From Pelomonas nitida (lineage in GTDB: Bacteria; Pseudomonadota; Gammaproteobacteria; Burkholderiales; Burkholderiaceae_C): DNA of 64,000 nt. Positions 43,344-52,181 of this stretch are shown in pieces; the stretch's first letter is position 1; every line of letters starts with the position of its first letter. The notes under the pieces are model-generated. The model did not search any database and had not been told where the DNA came from. It saw only the letters and a list, made by a program, of their open reading frames with translations. A program made the translations under genes and the position numbers. The DNA is taken from positions 124,001 through 188,000 of the forward strand of contig NZ_JBIGIA010000012.1 in assembly GCF_043555975.1 (NCBI RefSeq), read 5' to 3'.

Positions 43344-44597
43344 TTAGCCGGGCCGCTTCATTTGGCAGGACGTCGGCGTCGACGCCACATAGCTGTCGAA
43401 CTGCTTCACCGGCGCCAGCGTCATGCCGGTCTTCTCGGGGCTGTAGGGGTACTTGGCATCGGCCTTCTGCCAGACCGAGACGAACAGCGGCTGCTGCAGC
43501 TGGTGGTCGCTCTTGCGCATCGTCACCTCGCCGTTGAAGCTCTTGACGGTGAGCCCTTCGAGCGCGGCCGCCACCTTGACCGGGTCGGTGGACTTGGCGT
43601 TGGCCATGGCCTGGCTCAGCAGCGTGTAGATGTGCTGGATGCTGAGCGTGTACATGTCGTCGTTGAACTTCTTGTTGTACTCCTCGACGTTCTTCTGCGC
43701 CTCGCCACCCATGTTGTAGTGGTTGTAGGCCACTTGGAACACGCGGCCCGCGCCGCCCTGCCCCAGCGCCGTGGGCGTGCCGGTCACGCCGGTGTAGTAG
43801 GTGAAGAACTTGGCCGTCAGGCCGGCCTCGTTGGCGGCCTTGACGAGCAGGGCCAGGTCGGAGCCCCAGTTGCCGGTGATGACGCTGTCAGCACCGCTGG
43901 CCTTGATCTTGGCGACGTAGGGGGCGAAGTCGCGCACCTGCGCGAGCTGATGAAAGTCCTCGCCGACGATCTGGATGTCCGGCCGCTTGCGCGCCAGCGT
44001 CTCCCGGGCGTATTTGGCGACCTGCTGGCCGTGGGCGTAGGCCTGGTTGAGCAGGTAGACCTTCTTGACGTCCGGCTGGTCCTTGATGAAGGACGACAGC
44101 GCCTCCATCTTCATCGAGGTGTCGGCGTCGAAGCGGAAGTGCCAGTAGCTGCACTTGCTGTTGGTGAGGTCGGGGTCTACCGCCGAGTAGTTGAGGTAGA
44201 CGATCTCCTTGCCCGGGTTGCGCTCGTTGTGCTTGGCCACCGCGTCGGTCAGCGCCAGGGCCACGCTGGAGCCGTTGCCCTGCATGACGTAGCGGATGCC
44301 CTGGTCGGCCGCGGCCTTCAGCAGGTTCAGCGTCTCGGCGGGGCTGAGCTTGTTGTCGAAGGTGACGAGCTCGAACTTCACGCCGGCCGGGTTGCTCTTG
44401 TTGAACTTCTCGCCGAGGAACTGGAAGGTCTTGACCTGGTTCTGGCCCACGGGGCCCATCAGGCCCGACAGCGCGTCGATGTAGGCCAGCTTGACCGTCT
44501 CGCCCTTCTGGGCGTGCGCGGTGCCGGCCGCCAGCGCGAGGACGGCCGCAGCACCCGAAGCGCGCACGCGGAAGCGGAACGAAGTGAAATCGAACAT
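43344..44597 (-). CDS. Liv-type ABC transporter substrate-binding protein
   Basis: A 417-residue periplasmic binding protein. The signal peptide is at residues 1-30 (VRASGAAAVLALAAGTAHAQ). The start MFDFTSFRFR has a CAGGAGACAAGC leader. The type I periplasmic fold shows VKLAYIDALSGLMGPVGQ, QGNGSSVALALTDAVAKHN and KVYLLNQAYAHGQQ. The ligand is unknown: branched-chain amino acids, amides and aromatic acids are all carried by this family. The upstream acyl-CoA ligase hints at an organic acid, which is inference. Confidence 0.92.
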   Translation of the reverse strand: MFDFTSFRFRVRASGAAAVLALAAGTAHAQKGETVKLAYIDALSGLMGPVGQNQVKTFQFLGEKFNKSNPAGVKFELVTFDNKLSPAETLNLLKAAADQGIRYVMQGNGSSVALALTDAVAKHNERNPGKEIVYLNYSAVDPDLTNSKCSYWHFRFDADTSMKMEALSSFIKDQPDVKKVYLLNQAYAHGQQVAKYARETLARKRPDIQIVGEDFHQLAQVRDFAPYVAKIKASGADSVITGNWGSDLALLVKAANEAGLTAKFFTYYTGVTGTPTALGQGGAGRVFQVAYNHYNMGGEAQKNVEEYNKKFNDDMYTLSIQHIYTLLSQAMANAKSTDPVKVAAALEGLTVKSFNGEVTMRKSDHQLQQPLFVSVWQKADAKYPYSPEKTGMTLAPVKQFDSYVASTPTSCQMKRPG

Positions 44598-44649
44598 GCT
44601 TGTCTCCTGGGGTAAGGGCCTGTGGCCTCTGGTTTGACGGAACGGCGAT

Positions 44650-46296
44650 TCAGGTGGTGGGCAGCTTGTGGCTGACGAACTGTTCGCGCAGCTTGAGCTT
44701 TTGCAGCTTGCCGGTGGCCGTGTGCGGCAGCTCGGCGACGAAGACGACGTCATCGGGCACCTGCCACTTGGCGATGCGCCCTTCATAGAAGGCCAGCAAC
44801 TCCTCGCGCGTGACGGTGGCGTCGGGCTTCTTCACGACGACCAGCAGCGGCCGTTCGTCCCACTTGGGGTGCCGGGCCGCGATGACGGCGGCCTCGTGCA
44901 CGCCGGGGTGGGCCATCGCGATGTTCTCGAGGTCGATGGACGAGATCCATTCGCCGCCCGACTTGATGACGTCCTTGCTGCGATCGGTGATCTGCATGAA
45001 ACCGTCGGCGTCGATGGTGGCCACGTCGCCGGTGGGGAACCAGCCTGGCTCGCCGTCCACGCTGACCAGCGGCGACGCGTCGTTGCGGAAGTACTGGCTG
45101 ATGACCCAGTGCCCGCGCACGACCAGGTTGCCCGAGGCCTGCCCGTCCCAGGGCAGCGAGCGGCCATCGTCGTCGATGATGGCCATGTCCACGCCGTAGA
45201 TGACGCGCCCCTGCTTCTCCAGCAGCCGCTGCTGCTCGGCGGCGGGCAGGTCGAGCTGGCGTGTGGTCAGCTTGGACAGCGTGCCCAGCGGCGACATCTC
45301 GGTCATGCCCCAGGCGTGGATGACCTCCAGGCCGTAGTCCTGCTGCAGCGAAGCCATCATGGCCGGCGGGCAGGCCGCGCCGCCGATGACGGTGCGCTTG
45401 AAGGTGGAGAACTTCAGCCCGTTGGCCTTGACGTGGTTCAGCAGCCCCAGCCACACGGTGGGCACGCCGGCGCTGAAGCTCACCTTCTCGCCCTCGAACA
45501 GCTCGTACAGGCTGCGGCCGTCCAGGTGCGGGCCGGGGAACACCAGCTTGCAGCCCACCAGCGCGGCGCTGTAGGGCAGGCCCCAGGCGTTGACGTGGAA
45601 CATCGGCACGACGGGCAGCACGACGTCGCGGCTGGAGCAGGCCATCGCGTCGGGCAGCGCCGCCGCATAGGCGTGCAGCAGCGTGGAGCGGTGGCTGTAG
45701 ACGGCGCCCTTGGGGTTGCCCGTGGTGCCCGACGTGTAGCAGATGCTGGACGCAGTGTTCTCGTCGAACGTGGGCCAGGTGTAGTCGCCGTCTTCCGCCG
45801 CCAGCAGCTCGTCGAAGCACAGCAGGCCGGGGATGGCCGTGGCCGCCGGCATGTGGGCGCGCGACGTCATCAGCACGAAGTGCTGCACGCTCTTGAGCAG
45901 CGGCGCGACCTTCTCGACCAGCGGCAGGAAGGTCGCGTCGAAACAGAGCACGCGGTCCTCGGCGTCGTTGGCGATCCAGACGATCTGCTCTGGGAACAGG
46001 CGCGGGTTGATGGTGTGGCACACCAGGCCCGAGCCCGACGTGCCGTAGTAGATCTCGAGGTGGCGATGGCCGTTCCAGGCCAGCGTGCCGACCCGGTCGC
46101 CGGGCTGGCAGCCCAAGCGCGCGAAGGCCTGCGCGGCCTGGCGTGAACGGCGCGCCACCTCGCGCCAGTTGCTGCGGTGCAGGTCGCCCTCGACCCGCTT
46201 GCTGACGATCTCGGTATCGCCCGAATGCCGCTCGGCGTGCTTGAGCAACGACGAGATCAGCAAGGGCTCCGACATCATCCGGCCCATCAATGTCAT
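44650..46296 (-). CDS. Long/medium-chain acyl-CoA ligase (AMP-forming)
   Basis: A 548-residue adenylate-forming enzyme that activates a carboxylic acid to its CoA thioester. The start MTLMGRMMSEPLLISSLL has a GCAGGAGAC leader. The AMP motif is YTSGTTGNPKGAVYSHRS (about residues 178-195). Further motifs are AWGMTEMSPLG, GWFPTGDVATID and the C-terminal catalytic lysine in TGKLQKLKLRE. It resembles AlkK/FadD-type medium-chain ligases. It leads the Liv operon, so uptake and activation of the same acid is plausible. Confidence 0.9.
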   Translation of the reverse strand: MTLMGRMMSEPLLISSLLKHAERHSGDTEIVSKRVEGDLHRSNWREVARRSRQAAQAFARLGCQPGDRVGTLAWNGHRHLEIYYGTSGSGLVCHTINPRLFPEQIVWIANDAEDRVLCFDATFLPLVEKVAPLLKSVQHFVLMTSRAHMPAATAIPGLLCFDELLAAEDGDYTWPTFDENTASSICYTSGTTGNPKGAVYSHRSTLLHAYAAALPDAMACSSRDVVLPVVPMFHVNAWGLPYSAALVGCKLVFPGPHLDGRSLYELFEGEKVSFSAGVPTVWLGLLNHVKANGLKFSTFKRTVIGGAACPPAMMASLQQDYGLEVIHAWGMTEMSPLGTLSKLTTRQLDLPAAEQQRLLEKQGRVIYGVDMAIIDDDGRSLPWDGQASGNLVVRGHWVISQYFRNDASPLVSVDGEPGWFPTGDVATIDADGFMQITDRSKDVIKSGGEWISSIDLENIAMAHPGVHEAAVIAARHPKWDERPLLVVVKKPDATVTREELLAFYEGRIAKWQVPDDVVFVAELPHTATGKLQKLKLREQFVSHKLPTT

Positions 46297-46463
46297 GGTT
46301 GTCTCCTGCCGGTTTTCTTGTCCACCGCCCCGGCCCGGGGGCAGGCGGGTGGCGGCCAGTCTAGCCCGCGGCCTTGCGCACGGGCCGTCACACCCGCGAC
46401 CTTCCCACCCCGGGGAAACACCCAAGCCAGCGAGGCCTTGGAGGCTCTCACTAAACTGCGGCG

Positions 46464-47924
46464 ATGACACTGCTGGACGGCCTCACCTGGACCAACCGCT
46501 TCGCGGACTTGGGGCCGGACTTCTTCACCGAACTGCCGGCGCAAGGCCTGCCCGACCCGCACTGGGTGGCGCGCAGCCCCGGTTGCGCCGCACTGCTGGG
46601 CTGGCCCGCCGACTGGGCCGAGCACGCTGAGGCGCTGGCCGCCTTTTCCGGCAACGCCACCTGGCCCGGCATGCGCCCGCTGGCCAGCGTCTACAGCGGC
46701 CACCAGTTCGGCGTGTGGGCCGGCCAGCTGGGCGACGGCCGCGCGCTGTGGCTGGGCGAGGTGAGCACGCCCGGCGGCCTGCAGGAGCTGCAGCTCAAGG
46801 GCGGCGGGCTGACACCTTATTCGCGCCGCGGCGACGGCCGCGCGGTGCTGCGCTCGTCCATCCGCGAGTTCCTGTGCTCCGAGGCGATGGCCGCCTTGGG
46901 CGTGCCCACGACGCGGGCGCTGTGCATCACGGGCTCGCAGCTGCCGGTGCGGCGCGAGACGGTCGAGACCGCCGCCATCGTCACGCGCGTGGCGCCGAGC
47001 TTCGTGCGCTTCGGGCATTTCGAGCACTTCGCCCACCACCAGCAGCACGGCGCGCTGCGCTGCCTGTTCGACTGGTTCGTCGCCCACCACGCGCCCGAGT
47101 GCGCCGACGCGGACGAGCCGCCCGTGGCGCTGCTGCAGCGCGTGTCGCTGCAGACGGCCGACCTCCTCGCGCACTGGCAGGCCATCGGCTTCTGCCACGG
47201 CGTCATGAACACCGACAACATGTCCATGCTGGGCCTGACGCTGGACTACGGCCCGTTCGGCTTCATGGACGCCTTCGACCCCGGCCACATCTGCAACCAC
47301 AGCGACGACCGCGGCCGCTACGCCTACGCTCGCCAGCCGGCCGTGGCGTTCTGGAACCTGCATGCGCTGGCCCAGGCGCTGATGCCGCTGATGCCCATCG
47401 CGACCGACCAGGAAGCCGAGGCCTCCGGCGAGCGGCTCATCGCCGCCGTCGAGTCCTTCCGCGAGCGCTTCGCCAGCCAGATGCTGGGCCATATGCGCGC
47501 CAAGCTGGGCCTGGCCGGCGAGGCGCCCGGCGACCAGGCGCTGGCCGACGACCTGCTGAAGATGATGGCCGCCTCCGGCGCCGACTACACCATCACCTTC
47601 CGCCGCCTGTCACGTGCGCTGAGCGAGCCGCAGGCGCTGCGCGACCAGTTCATCGACCGCGCCGCGCTGGACGCCTGGCTGCCGCGCTGGCGCGAGCGCA
47701 CCGCGCCCGACGCCGAGGCGCGCATGCTGGCGGCCAACCCGGCCGTGGTGCTGCGCAACCACCTCGCCGAGGGCGCCATCCGCGCCGCCAGCCAGGGCGA
47801 CTTCAGCGAAATCGAGCGGTTGCTGAAAGTTCTGAGCCGCCCGTTCGACGAACCCGAGAACCCCGCCGATGCGGCCCTGCCGCCCGACTGGGCCCAGTCC
47901 CTCGAAGTCTCCTGTTCATCATGA
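46464..47924 (+). CDS. selO: Protein adenylyltransferase SelO (YdiU family)
   Basis: A 486-residue pseudokinase-fold enzyme that transfers AMP to proteins in redox control. The start MTLLDGLTWTNRFADLG fits the family. The family marks are SVYSGHQFGVWAGQLGDGRA (about residues 75-94), the nucleotide-binding LKGGGLTPYSRRGDGRAVLRSS (113-134), and HGVMNTDNMSMLGLTLDYGPFGFMD (about 245-269), with catalytic and metal-binding Asp/Asn. Bacterial SelO lacks the eukaryotic C-terminal Sec. It overlaps msrB (ATGA), a fitting partner in oxidative damage repair. Confidence 0.95.
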   Translation: MTLLDGLTWTNRFADLGPDFFTELPAQGLPDPHWVARSPGCAALLGWPADWAEHAEALAAFSGNATWPGMRPLASVYSGHQFGVWAGQLGDGRALWLGEVSTPGGLQELQLKGGGLTPYSRRGDGRAVLRSSIREFLCSEAMAALGVPTTRALCITGSQLPVRRETVETAAIVTRVAPSFVRFGHFEHFAHHQQHGALRCLFDWFVAHHAPECADADEPPVALLQRVSLQTADLLAHWQAIGFCHGVMNTDNMSMLGLTLDYGPFGFMDAFDPGHICNHSDDRGRYAYARQPAVAFWNLHALAQALMPLMPIATDQEAEASGERLIAAVESFRERFASQMLGHMRAKLGLAGEAPGDQALADDLLKMMAASGADYTITFRRLSRALSEPQALRDQFIDRAALDAWLPRWRERTAPDAEARMLAANPAVVLRNHLAEGAIRAASQGDFSEIERLLKVLSRPFDEPENPADAALPPDWAQSLEVSCSS

Positions 47925-48340
47925 GCCACGACAGCAACAAGCCCTACCCCGTCCAGAAGACCGACGCCGAATGGCGTGAGCAGCTGGACCCCATGCAATA
48001 CCAGGTCGCCCGCCACGCGGCGACGGAGCGCGCCTTCACCGGCAAGTACTGGGACCACTTCAAGGACGGCCACTACAACTGCATCGGCTGCGGCACGCCG
48101 CTGTTCGAGTCCGGCACCAAGTTCGACGCCGGCTGCGGCTGGCCCAGCTACTGGGCGCCGGTGAACAGCGAAGTCATCGAACGCGTCGTCGACCGCAGCC
48201 ACGGCATGGTCCGCGTGGAGGTGCGCTGCAACCACTGCGGCTCCCACCTGGGCCACGTCTTCCCCGACGGCCCCGGGCCCAGCGGCGAGCGCTACTGCAT
48301 CAACTCGGCGGCCATCGACTTCGTCAAGGACAATGGCTGA
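47921..48340 (+). CDS. msrB: Peptide-methionine (R)-S-oxide reductase
   Basis: A 139-residue repair enzyme for methionine-R-sulfoxide. The zinc site is formed by CIGCG (about 54-58) and CNHCG. The catalytic Cys is in GERYCINSAAIDF. The FDAGCGWPSYWAPV signature is present. Its start overlaps the selO stop by ATGA, so the pair is co-translated. Confidence 0.96.
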   Translation: MSHDSNKPYPVQKTDAEWREQLDPMQYQVARHAATERAFTGKYWDHFKDGHYNCIGCGTPLFESGTKFDAGCGWPSYWAPVNSEVIERVVDRSHGMVRVEVRCNHCGSHLGHVFPDGPGPSGERYCINSAAIDFVKDNG

Positions 48341-48396
48341 ACTCGGCCACTGACCGCCGGCGTGGCGCAAGCAGCGCTGCCCTCGACTGATTCCCC

Positions 48397-49038
48397 ATGA
48401 AGCTCCTGTTCGATTTCCTGCCGCTGATCCTGTTCTTCGGCACCTATCAATACGCCAAGGGCCACGCGGCCTGGGCGGCCGCGTTCACGACCGAGCACTT
48501 CGGCTTCATGGTGTCGGGCGGCGTCGTCGGTGTCGACGAAGGCCCGGTGATGCTGGCGACGCTGGTGGTCATGTTCGCCACGCTGGCGCAGGTGGGCATC
48601 CTGAAGCTGCTGCGCAGGAAGGTCGACCTGATGCTGTGGATCAGCCTGTTCCTGGTGGTCACGCTCGGCACCCTGACCGTGTGGTTCCACAACAAGACCT
48701 TCATCATGTGGAAGCCCACCGGCGTCTACTGGGCCATGGCGCTGATGTTCTGGGGTTCCCAGGCCTTCTTCGGCAAGAACCTCATCCAGACCATGCTGGG
48801 CAGCGAGCTGACGCTGCCGGCCTCGGTGTGGGCCACGCTGAACCGGGCTTGGATCGTCTTCTTCGGCTGCATGGGCGTTGTCAACCTGGTGGTGGCCTAC
48901 AACTTCTCCGAGTCCACGTGGGTCAGCTTCAAGGCCTACGGCTCCACAGCGCTGCTCGTGCTGTTCACGCTGGGCCAGGGTGTGTATATGAGCAAGCACG
49001 TCCCGCCGGAACCCAAGGAAGGAGAGCGCCAGCCATGA
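48397..49038 (+). CDS. yciB: Inner membrane-spanning protein YciB (septation protein A)
   Basis: A 213-residue membrane protein with about five or six helices. It begins with the family's MKLLFDFLPLILFFGTYQYA. The other signatures are GTLTVWFHNKTFIMWKPTG and FFGKNLIQTMLG (about residues 92-130). It is linked to cell division and envelope synthesis in E. coli and Shigella. The C-terminal tail carries extra charged residues. It overlaps bolA by ATGA. Confidence 0.94.
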   Translation: MKLLFDFLPLILFFGTYQYAKGHAAWAAAFTTEHFGFMVSGGVVGVDEGPVMLATLVVMFATLAQVGILKLLRRKVDLMLWISLFLVVTLGTLTVWFHNKTFIMWKPTGVYWAMALMFWGSQAFFGKNLIQTMLGSELTLPASVWATLNRAWIVFFGCMGVVNLVVAYNFSESTWVSFKAYGSTALLVLFTLGQGVYMSKHVPPEPKEGERQP

Positions 49039-49298
49039 GCCTCGCCGCCGAAATCGAGGCCCGGCTGCGCGCCGACCTGACGCCGCTGTCGATCAGCATC
49101 CGCGACGACAGCGCCGACCACGCCGGCCATGCCGGCGCCCGCGAAGGCGGCCACTTTCATGTGTCTGTCGTGTCCGATCGTTTTACGGATCTGCAACGAT
49201 TAGCCCGTCATCGCCTCGTTTATCATTCTTTGTCCGACCTGATGCAGCGCGGGATCCACGCGCTGGCCATCGACGCCCGAGCTCCGGGCGAGCCTTGA
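49035..49298 (+). CDS. bolA: BolA family protein
   Basis: An 87-residue small protein of the BolA/IbaG fold that works with monothiol glutaredoxins in iron-sulfur handling. The core motifs are GGHFHVSVVSDRF (His in a HFHV motif, about residues 36-48) and LARHRLVYHSLSDLM. The short N-terminal helix MSLAAEIEARLRADL is typical. Its start overlaps yciB. It is followed by a terminator and the PPIase gene. Confidence 0.93.
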   Translation: MSLAAEIEARLRADLTPLSISIRDDSADHAGHAGAREGGHFHVSVVSDRFTDLQRLARHRLVYHSLSDLMQRGIHALAIDARAPGEP

Positions 49299-49321
49299 TC
49301 AGGTCGGGCGTGATCGAACCG

Positions 49322-49349
49322 CGCGCCCCGACACGGGCGCGATTTTTTT
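49322..49349 (+). terminator. Intrinsic terminator between bolA and the PPIase
   Basis: CGCGCCC pairs with GGGCGCG, followed by ATTTTTTT. Confidence 0.85.
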
Positions 49350-49375
49350 AGCCTGATCCACCCACCCCCCAATCC

Positions 49376-50179
49376 ATGAAGAAGTTTGCGCTCGCCGCCG
49401 TCGTCGCGGCCACCATCACGGCCCTGCTGCCGGCTGCCGCAACTGCGCAGAACATCACCACGGTGAACGGCAAGCCCGTGCCCAAGGCACGTGTCGAGAC
49501 GCTGGTTCAGCAGGTCATCAAGGGCGGCCAGCAGCAACGCTCGCCCGAGCTGGAAGCCCAGGTCAAGGACGAAGTCGTCCGCCGCGAGATCTTCATCCAG
49601 GCCGCCGAAGCCAAGGGCATTCCGCAGACGGCCGAGTACAAGACGCAGATCGAGCTCGCGCGCCAGATGCTGCTGATCCGCGGCCTGATGGAAGAGTTCC
49701 GCACCAAGAACCCCGTCAGCGACGCCGACGCGCAAGCCGAGTACGACAAGTTCAAGGCCGCCAACACCGGCAATGAATACCGTGCCCGCCACATCCTGGT
49801 CGAGAAGGAAGAAGACGCCAAGGCGCTGATCGCCCAGATCAAGGCCGGCGGCAACTTCGAGGAACTGGCCAAGAAGAACTCCAAGGACACCGGCTCTGCA
49901 CAGAACGGCGGCGACCTGGACTTCGCCAACCCGAACAACTTCGTGCCCGAGTTCAGCAAGGCCATGACCGCGCTGCAAAAGGGCGAAATGACCCAAGAGC
50001 CGGTGAAGAGCCAGTTCGGCTACCACATCATCAAGCTGGAAGATGTGCGCCCCGCCAGCTTCCCGGCCTTCGACGACGTCAAGGCCCAGATCAAGCAGCG
50101 TATCGAGCAGCAGAAGGTTGCCGAGTACCAGCAAAGCCTGATCGAGAAGGCCAAGACCGACTACAAGTTCAGCAAGTAA
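49376..50179 (+). CDS. Periplasmic parvulin-type peptidyl-prolyl isomerase
   Basis: A 267-residue exported foldase. The signal peptide is at residues 1-23 (FALAAVVAATITALLPAAATAQ). An N-terminal SurA/PpiC-like helical region (about 25-135) leads to the rotamase domain (about 138-230), with EYRARHILVEKEEDAKALIAQ-like, SKDTGSAQNGGDLDF and PVKSQFGYHIIKLEDVRPA. All parvulin core positions look present. It is transcribed after bolA behind a terminator, so it probably has its own promoter. Confidence 0.93.
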   Translation: MKKFALAAVVAATITALLPAAATAQNITTVNGKPVPKARVETLVQQVIKGGQQQRSPELEAQVKDEVVRREIFIQAAEAKGIPQTAEYKTQIELARQMLLIRGLMEEFRTKNPVSDADAQAEYDKFKAANTGNEYRARHILVEKEEDAKALIAQIKAGGNFEELAKKNSKDTGSAQNGGDLDFANPNNFVPEFSKAMTALQKGEMTQEPVKSQFGYHIIKLEDVRPASFPAFDDVKAQIKQRIEQQKVAEYQQSLIEKAKTDYKFSK

Positions 50180-50206
50180 GCGCCTCACGGCTGCCCTGCT
50201 GTTCAC

Positions 50207-50228
50207 AAGACCCGCTCCGGCGGGTCTT
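50207..50228 (+). terminator. Intrinsic terminator after the PPIase
   Basis: AAGACCCG pairs with CGGGTCTT around a six-base loop, then a T run. Confidence 0.8.
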
Positions 50229-50252
50229 TTGCCATCTGGACCCGAGAACACC

Positions 50253-51482
50253 ATGTCCGACGCCCTCAGCACCCGCCTCGTCCACGCCGCCGGTGGCGAC
50301 CGCCAGTTCGGCGGCGTCCATGTGCCCATCCATGCCTCGGTCCAGTACTCCTACGAGAACGTCGACGACCTCATCGCCGTGTTCCAGGGCAAGGCCAAGG
50401 GCAGCTTCAACTACGCACGCCAGGGCACGCCGACGACGGCGGCGCTGGAAGCCGTCATCACCGAGCTCGAAGGCGGTGTCGGCACCATCAGCTTCTCCAC
50501 CGGCATGGCGGCACTCAGCGCGCTGTTCCTGACGCTGCTCAAGGCCGGTGACCATCTCGTCACGAGCTCACGCGTCTTCGGCAACACCAACAGCTTCTTC
50601 CAGACGCTGGAAGGCCTGGGCGTGGCCATCAGCCGCGTCGACGCGAGCGACGCTGCCCAGGTGCGCGCCGCGCTGCGTCCCGAGACGCGCATCGTCTTCG
50701 TCGAGACGATTGCCAACCCCAGCACACGCATCCCCGATCTCGAAGGCATCGGCGCGCTGTGCCGCGAGCGCGGGCTGCTGTACGTGGTGGACAACACCGT
50801 CACGTCGCCCGTGCTGTGCCAGCCCAAGCGCTTCGGTGCGGGCCTCGTCATGAACTCGCTGACCAAGACGCTGGCCGGCCACGGCGAGGTGCTGGGCGGC
50901 GCCGTCACCGACACCGGCGCGTTCGACTGGTCGACCTATCCCAACATCTTTCCCGCCTACCGCCAGGGCGACGCGCGCGGCTGGGGCCTGCAGCAGATCC
51001 GCAAGAAGGGCTTGCGCGACATGGGCGCCACGCTGTCCAGCGAGGCCGCGCACCGGGTGCTGATCGGCATGGAGACGCTGGCGCTGCGGCTGCGGCACAG
51101 CAGCGCCACGGCGCTGGCCCTGGCCCGCCACCTGGCCGCCCACCCCGCCGTCGAGCGCGTGCATTACCCGCTGCTGGAGACGCACCCCGAGCACGCCCGT
51201 GCGCGCGACTGGTTCGGCAGCGGTTCGTGGATGATGAGCTTCGAGCTGCGCGACACCGAGCGCCTCGTCGAGGTCATCAACCGGCTGCGCCTGCCGCTCA
51301 AGGCCACAGGCCTGGCCGACACGCGCACGCTGATCATCCCGGTGGCACCGACCATCTTCTGGGAGATGGGCCGCGACGCGCGGGCCGCCATGGGCATCGC
51401 CGAGGGGCTGGTGCGTCTGTCGGTCGGCCTGGAAGCCGCCGAAGACCTGATCGCGGACTTCGACCAGGCCCTGGCGGCCTGA
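50253..51482 (+). CDS. Cys/Met metabolism PLP-dependent enzyme (O-succinyl/acetylhomoserine sulfhydrylase type)
   Basis: A 409-residue pyridoxal-phosphate enzyme of the trans-sulfuration family. The start MSDALSTRLVHAAGGDRQFGG gives the usual N-terminus. The PLP lysine is in MNSLTKTLAGHGEVLGG (about residue 207). Other family marks are NYARQGTPTTAALEAVI, SFSTGMAALSALF and VDNTVTSPVLCQPKRFG. The family includes MetZ, MetY, cystathionine gamma-synthase and lyases; sequence alone does not settle which. No met genes flank it. Confidence 0.88.
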   Translation: MSDALSTRLVHAAGGDRQFGGVHVPIHASVQYSYENVDDLIAVFQGKAKGSFNYARQGTPTTAALEAVITELEGGVGTISFSTGMAALSALFLTLLKAGDHLVTSSRVFGNTNSFFQTLEGLGVAISRVDASDAAQVRAALRPETRIVFVETIANPSTRIPDLEGIGALCRERGLLYVVDNTVTSPVLCQPKRFGAGLVMNSLTKTLAGHGEVLGGAVTDTGAFDWSTYPNIFPAYRQGDARGWGLQQIRKKGLRDMGATLSSEAAHRVLIGMETLALRLRHSSATALALARHLAAHPAVERVHYPLLETHPEHARARDWFGSGSWMMSFELRDTERLVEVINRLRLPLKATGLADTRTLIIPVAPTIFWEMGRDARAAMGIAEGLVRLSVGLEAAEDLIADFDQALAA

Positions 51483-51509
51483 CCGCTCAGGCCGCGCGTC
51501 GGCCGGTCT

Positions 51510-52181
51510 TCAGGCGGCCAGCCGGCCGGCCTCGATGCGCAACTGGCGCTCGCAGCGCGCCGCGATCTCGCGGTCGTGCGTGACCAGCACCAGCGTCGTG
51601 CCGGCCTCGCGGTTCAGCTCGAACATCAATTCCATCACCGCCGCGCCGGTCGCGAAGTCCAGGCTGCCGGTGGGCTCGTCGGCCAGCAGCAGCGCCGGCC
51701 GCTGCACGAAGGCGCGCGCCAGCGCCACGCGCTGCTGCTCACCGCCCGACAGCACGCGCGGGTAGTGCGACAGCCGCGCCCCGAGACCCACGCGCGCGAG
51801 CATGGCCGCGGCCTGATCGCGCGCGTCGCCGGCACCGCGCAACTCCAGCGGCAGCATGACGTTCTCCAGCGCCGTCAGGTTGGGCAGCAGCTGAAAGCTC
51901 TGGAACACGAAGCCCAGCTCGCGTGCGCGCACGGCGGCGCGCTCGTCCTCGTCGAGCGTGAACAGATCCTGCCCGCGCAACTTGACGGTGCCGCCACTGG
52001 GCACATCCAGGCCCGCGAGGATGGCCAGCAGCGTGCTCTTGCCCGACCCCGACGCGCCGACGATGGCCACCGACTCCCGCGCGGCCAGCTCGAAACTGAT
52101 GTCATGCAGAATCGTCAGCTCCCCGGTCGCGTCGCGCACGCGTTTGGTGATCTGATCAACTTGGACAAGGGTTTCGTGCAT
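51510..52181 (-). CDS. ABC transporter ATPase, LolD/YbbA-like
   Basis: A 223-residue ATPase of the MacB/LolD class that drives extrusion of lipoproteins or envelope lipids. The start MHETLVQVDQITKRVRDATG gives the normal length. Walker A is GASGSGKST (about 43-51), signature LSGGEQQRVALARAF, Walker B LLLADEPTGSLD, and H-loop VTHD. In many Proteobacteria ybbA is divergent from tesA, which is the arrangement here. Its start codon overlaps the divergent esterase start within a CATG. The matching permease is not next to it. Confidence 0.9.
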   Translation of the reverse strand: MHETLVQVDQITKRVRDATGELTILHDISFELAARESVAIVGASGSGKSTLLAILAGLDVPSGGTVKLRGQDLFTLDEDERAAVRARELGFVFQSFQLLPNLTALENVMLPLELRGAGDARDQAAAMLARVGLGARLSHYPRVLSGGEQQRVALARAFVQRPALLLADEPTGSLDFATGAAVMELMFELNREAGTTLVLVTHDREIAARCERQLRIEAGRLAA